From an uncultured Porphyromonadaceae bacterium (GTDB taxonomy: Bacteria > Bacteroidota > Bacteroidia > Bacteroidales > Muribaculaceae), in the NCBI GenBank assembly GCA_902461565.1, contig CABPYL010000042.1, forward strand, positions 1 through 26,657: 26,657 bases of DNA, in the 5' to 3' direction. The translations under genes were made by a program, and so were the position numbers. The first letter of the stretch is position 1. The number at the start of each line of letters is the position of its first letter. Shown here one piece after another: positions 23,678 through 26,657 of the stretch. Below the pieces are notes generated by a model. It was not told where the DNA came from and made no database searches. It saw nothing but the letters and a program-made list of their open reading frames with translations.

Positions 23678-25657
23678 ATGAAAACTAAAACATATTCCTA
23701 CGCACTTGTCGCTCTTGCTATGGCCGTTACTGCCGTATCGTGCGACGAAAACGCGTGGAACGACAAACTCAACGGCTTCGAAGAAGCCAATGACGCACCG
23801 TTTGCCGTTCAGAAAACCGTGGAGTACACCCTCTCGGATGCAGAATACTCCACCATCGCCTCCAACGCCACCAACGTGGCCCTGGCCGGCACCGAAGGCG
23901 CCGCAGCCCTCAAGGCCGTAGGCACACAGAAGTACTTCACCGCTGCCGCTCCGGCATCCAAATACGTGCCGGCATTCCTTGGCAGCAGCAACTTCCCATA
24001 CTTCGTGCTCACAAAGGGCTCCTCTGTAAAACTGACATACAATCAGGAAACAGAAGCCGATGCCACCCTGACAGAGGCCAACACTCAGAACCAGACCGTA
24101 CAGGTGCCCGACGAATTCTACCAGAACGACGTATGGAAAAGCGACGAGAACTTCGTGAACTGCTTTGCACCCAGCAAACCCGCCGCAAACTACCTCCCGG
24201 AATTCCTCAAGAGCGAGGCTGACGGCGGCGACGGCACATATGCCATCGTTACGTATATGGAAAGCGCCCAGGAACCGGTATTCGGCGCCGTAGACGCAAA
24301 CACACCCGTAGAAGTGGAACTCATGAAGGCTCTGGGCGAAGAACTCGCCGAAATGCCCGCCGACTGGACTATCGACAACGCCGTAATGCCCGCCGACCTC
24401 TCCTTCGTATGGTCGTGGAAAGTCTACAATTCGGCAGGCTACCTCAATGCTTCGGCATACATGAGCGGCACCGCCTACACCACCACTGCCTACGCCATCT
24501 CCCCTGAGATCGACCTCACCAACGCTACCGAGGCATCTCTCAACTTCGACCACGCGGCCAAATTCCAGACAACACTGAAGAGCCTCTGCGGTGTCGTAGC
24601 CCGCGAGGTGGGCACAACCACGTGGACGAACCTCACCGTTCCCACATGGCCCGAAGCCGGAAGCTGGACATTCGCCAACTCCGGCGCAGTGAGCCTCGAG
24701 AAATTCCTGGGCAAGAAGATCCAGATTGCCTTCAAATACGGTTCCAGCACCGACGGCGCCGACACATGGGAAGTGAAGAACCTCACCGTAAACGCCACCG
24801 TAGTGAACAAGAAAGCTCCCGCATCGCGCGCAGCACAGGTACCTATGGTACAGAAGAACGCCATCTACTACTTCGACGGCAACAACTGGACCGTACCCGC
24901 AGGCTTTGTAATCCTCCAGCCCTCCGACTATACCGCTATGGGCCAGCGCTACGCAAACCTCAGCAAAGCCGAACCTTACCTCAGCACATATCTGGCGCAA
25001 CAGTTCCCCTACGCGGCCGAAGGCGACACCAAATATGTTATGTGGAACCACTACGCCAACAGCGCCTCGGCATATGAATGCGCCAAATACGAATACAACG
25101 GTAACGAATGGTCCGAAGTGAAGAACTACGCACCTGTTACCGAACAATTCGTATACGGCCCCAACGGATGGATGTACGACCCCAACGTTACCATCACACT
25201 CCCCGGCGGCCGCAACCAGGAACTGAGCATGAAATATTTCCAGGCATGCGTCGACTGGGTATTCAACAACATCTGCAAGCCTCTCGGCGACACAGACATC
25301 AAGAGCGGCAAATTCTACGTAACCTCCTACGGTAACAACGAATACTACTCCGGCACCTCGGCCTACCAGGGTAACCTCGACCTCCGTCCCGATAAAGCCC
25401 GTGAGCAGTACCCTGCCGGCTACGAAGGCATGACCGACGACGAAATCGTAGCTCTGGAGAAGAAACGCTTCATGGAAGAAGTTATGCCCGGCGCACTGGC
25501 AACACTTCATCCCGACGCCGCACCCATCGAAGGCCTCGAAGTACTCTACACCATCAACTTCGCCGTTTACAACGGATCTACAACCAACTACACCGCAGTA
25601 TTCAAAGTTGTAGGCAAGGGCCAGTTCGAACCCGTAAGCTGCACCTGGGACGAATAA
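23678..25657 (+). CDS. Surface-type lipoprotein with choice-of-anchor-J-like domain, partner of the receptor
   Basis: 659 aa. Lipoprotein signal with the lipidated cysteine at C22 (AVTAVSC). It is followed by acidic residues (CDEN), as in export signals that send Bacteroidota lipoproteins to the cell surface. Residues about 240-373 form a beta-sandwich of choice-of-anchor J / DUF5017 type (AYAISPEIDLTNATEASLNF, then IQIAFKYGSSTDGADTWEVK). About 395-480 is an aromatic-rich module (YYFDGNNWTVPAGFVILQPSDY, split by a Tyr pair) often seen in Bacteroidales lipoproteins. About 500-655 is unassigned. The short gap and shared codon bias with the receptor indicate an operon; it probably captures the receptor's ligand outside the cell. 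Ligand and exact fold are inference. Confidence 0.87.
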   Translation: MKTKTYSYALVALAMAVTAVSCDENAWNDKLNGFEEANDAPFAVQKTVEYTLSDAEYSTIASNATNVALAGTEGAAALKAVGTQKYFTAAAPASKYVPAFLGSSNFPYFVLTKGSSVKLTYNQETEADATLTEANTQNQTVQVPDEFYQNDVWKSDENFVNCFAPSKPAANYLPEFLKSEADGGDGTYAIVTYMESAQEPVFGAVDANTPVEVELMKALGEELAEMPADWTIDNAVMPADLSFVWSWKVYNSAGYLNASAYMSGTAYTTTAYAISPEIDLTNATEASLNFDHAAKFQTTLKSLCGVVAREVGTTTWTNLTVPTWPEAGSWTFANSGAVSLEKFLGKKIQIAFKYGSSTDGADTWEVKNLTVNATVVNKKAPASRAAQVPMVQKNAIYYFDGNNWTVPAGFVILQPSDYTAMGQRYANLSKAEPYLSTYLAQQFPYAAEGDTKYVMWNHYANSASAYECAKYEYNGNEWSEVKNYAPVTEQFVYGPNGWMYDPNVTITLPGGRNQELSMKYFQACVDWVFNNICKPLGDTDIKSGKFYVTSYGNNEYYSGTSAYQGNLDLRPDKAREQYPAGYEGMTDDEIVALEKKRFMEEVMPGALATLHPDAAPIEGLEVLYTINFAVYNGSTTNYTAVFKVVGKGQFEPVSCTWDE

Positions 25658-25675
25658 AAAACGTTCTCTTCGCAT

Positions 25676-25712
25676 AAAAAGCAGGCGAGCCGCAAAGGCC
25701 CGCCTGCTTTTT
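25676..25712 (+). terminator. Strong terminator after the receptor-lipoprotein operon
   Basis: AAAAAGCAGGCG (25676-25687) pairs with CGCCTGCTTTTT (25701-25712). The stem extends inward as GCC/GGC past one A-C mismatch to a GCAAA loop. It has a T-run on the plus strand and an A-run opposite, so it could also work in reverse. It lies 18 bp past the lipoprotein stop. Confidence 0.92.
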
Positions 25713-25714
25713 AC

Positions 25715-25745
25715 TTTGCATTTCTAAATAAATCAGTTATATTTG
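25715..25745 (+). promoter_or_regulatory. Promoter of the LOG-pduO operon
   Basis: TTTG (25715-25718), exactly 19 bp, then TATATTTG (25738-25745): a full match to the Bacteroides promoter consensus. Expected start about 25750, 19 nt before the ATG. It begins 2 bp after the preceding terminator. Confidence 0.8.
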
Positions 25746-25768
25746 CGAAACGTTAACCAACATAGCAC

Positions 25769-26317
25769 ATGAGAATCGGAGTTTACTGTTCGGCAGCATC
25801 CGCGCTGCCCGAGAAATGGATAGCCGACGCCCGCACTTTCGGCGTATGGATGGGCAAACACGGCATAGAACTGGTTTATGGAGGCGTCAACGCCGGCCTT
25901 ATGGCAACAATAGCCGACGCCGCAAAAAGCGCAGGCAGCAAAATAGTAGGAGTTGTTCCGGTAAGACGTTTCGACTGCGAATGGCCGCACAACGACGTCC
26001 GCATTCCTGCCGCCGACCTGTGCGAACGCAAGAACACAATACTCATGCTCTCCGATGCCTTCGTGGTTTTTCCGGGAGGATACGGCACCCTTGACGAACT
26101 TATCAGTACCTTCGCGCATTTAAACTTCACGGAACAGCACAAACCGCTGATCGTTTATAATGCCGACGGAATCTTCGACCCCTTCATGCAGCAGCTGGAC
26201 CTCTTTGTGCAGCGCGGCCTCATGAAAGCCGAAGCCCTCCGGCTGTTACAGACCGTAGGCACCGTCGGCGAACTCACGGAAACGCTCGAAGCAATACAAA
26301 AAAAGGAGAAAAAATGA
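25769..26317 (+). CDS. LOG-family nucleoside 5'-monophosphate phosphoribohydrolase
   Basis: 182 aa, TIGR00730 type. Motifs are VYGGVNAGLMA (about 36-46), GVVPVRRF (about 61-68), the catalytic CERKNTILMLSDAFVVFPGG region (85-104) and PGGYGTLDEL (102-111), the PGGxGTxxE signature. Enzymes of this family split cytokinin-type or other nucleoside monophosphates into base and ribose-5-phosphate; the bacterial substrate is often unproven. The last codons overlap the start of the next gene by ATGA, and a GGAG in its 3' end serves as a possible ribosome-binding site for that gene. Confidence 0.92.
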   Translation: MRIGVYCSAASALPEKWIADARTFGVWMGKHGIELVYGGVNAGLMATIADAAKSAGSKIVGVVPVRRFDCEWPHNDVRIPAADLCERKNTILMLSDAFVVFPGGYGTLDELISTFAHLNFTEQHKPLIVYNADGIFDPFMQQLDLFVQRGLMKAEALRLLQTVGTVGELTETLEAIQKKEKK

Positions 26318-26657
26318 AGGTTTACACACGCACCGGCGACGCCGGAACCACATCGCTCGTAGGAGGCACAAGAGTAAGCAAGACATCGCCGAGGCTCGAG
26401 GCATACGGCACAGTGGACGAACTCAACTCGTGGCTCGGACTAATAAACGCCTCAGAAGCCCTCCCGCAGCCCGCTCACGCCACTTTGAACGACGCGATGA
26501 ACAATTTGTTTAACGTGGGTTCAGCGCTCGCCACAGAGCCCGAATCCAAATGGCAGCCCCAGCCCTTCCCCGACGCCGCAACCGGCGCGCTCGAAAGTGC
26601 CATCGACGCACTCGAAGCCACACTGCCGCGCCACAACTGCTTCATCCTGCCCGGTGG
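26314..26657 (+). CDS. PduO-type ATP:cob(I)alamin adenosyltransferase (3' end outside window)
   Basis: 114 codons visible from the ATG at 26314. It begins with VYTRTGDAGTTSLVGG (3-18) and has RLEAYGTVDELNSWLG (27-42), the ATP-binding and subunit-contact signatures of the PduO/MMAB family. The visible end reaches LPRHNCFILPG, so roughly the C-terminal third, with the main cobalamin contacts, is missing. The enzyme makes adenosylcobalamin, the cofactor of methylmalonyl-CoA mutase and similar enzymes. It overlaps the LOG gene by 4 bp and is preceded by GGAG at a suitable distance, which is uncommon in this genome. Confidence 0.93.
   Translation, partial: MKVYTRTGDAGTTSLVGGTRVSKTSPRLEAYGTVDELNSWLGLINASEALPQPAHATLNDAMNNLFNVGSALATEPESKWQPQPFPDAATGALESAIDALEATLPRHNCFILPG

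Overview
The window looks like a chromosomal segment of a Bacteroidales bacterium, possibly Muribaculaceae-like, though the family is a guess. The reasons are: TonB-dependent receptors with an N-terminal carboxypeptidase-regulatory-like domain, an Omp28-type secreted protein, the two-part Bacteroidota form of GlmU, promoters of the TTTG-N19/20-TAnnTTTG type, and starts that mostly lack Shine-Dalgarno sequences. I see no tRNA, rRNA, insertion sequence, prophage or CRISPR array.

Region 1 (1-7566, minus strand) is a cell-envelope block. A three-gene run of secreted proteins is read leftward: a 609-aa protein with an internal repeat, a 617-aa protein with an Omp28-like thioredoxin-fold domain (CQWC), and a 289-aa protein. 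All three end in related short tails that resemble C-terminal sorting domains of the type IX secretion system. A terminator follows, then the start of a large outer-membrane beta-barrel receptor that runs off the left edge.

Region 2 (7567-15360, plus strand) is housekeeping. From a divergent promoter region come an alternative glmU, rbfA, a LolC/E-type permease, a TYW1-like radical SAM protein and a ZIP metal transporter, closely packed. Next are ybeY and mnmG (9 bp apart) and apt. A near-perfect ParB-binding parS palindrome lies just after mnmG, which suggests proximity to the replication origin.

Region 3 (15617-20135, minus strand) is sbcD-sbcC, with an 11-bp overlap, encoding the Mre11/Rad50-like nuclease complex. 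It converges on apt.

Region 4 (20136-20905) is a 770-bp gap. It holds a minus-strand terminator, two small overlapping minus-strand frames that may be a gene remnant or tiny genes, and an AT-rich promoter region for the next operon.

Region 5 (20906-25712, plus strand) is a receptor plus lipoprotein pair with strongly biased, C-rich codon use. The 910-aa TonB-dependent receptor is followed by a 659-aa surface-type lipoprotein with a choice-of-anchor-J-like domain instead of a SusD protein. A strong terminator closes the operon.

Region 6 (25715-26657) starts from a textbook Bacteroides-type promoter and carries a LOG-family phosphoribohydrolase coupled by ATGA to a PduO-type cobalamin adenosyltransferase that runs off the right edge.
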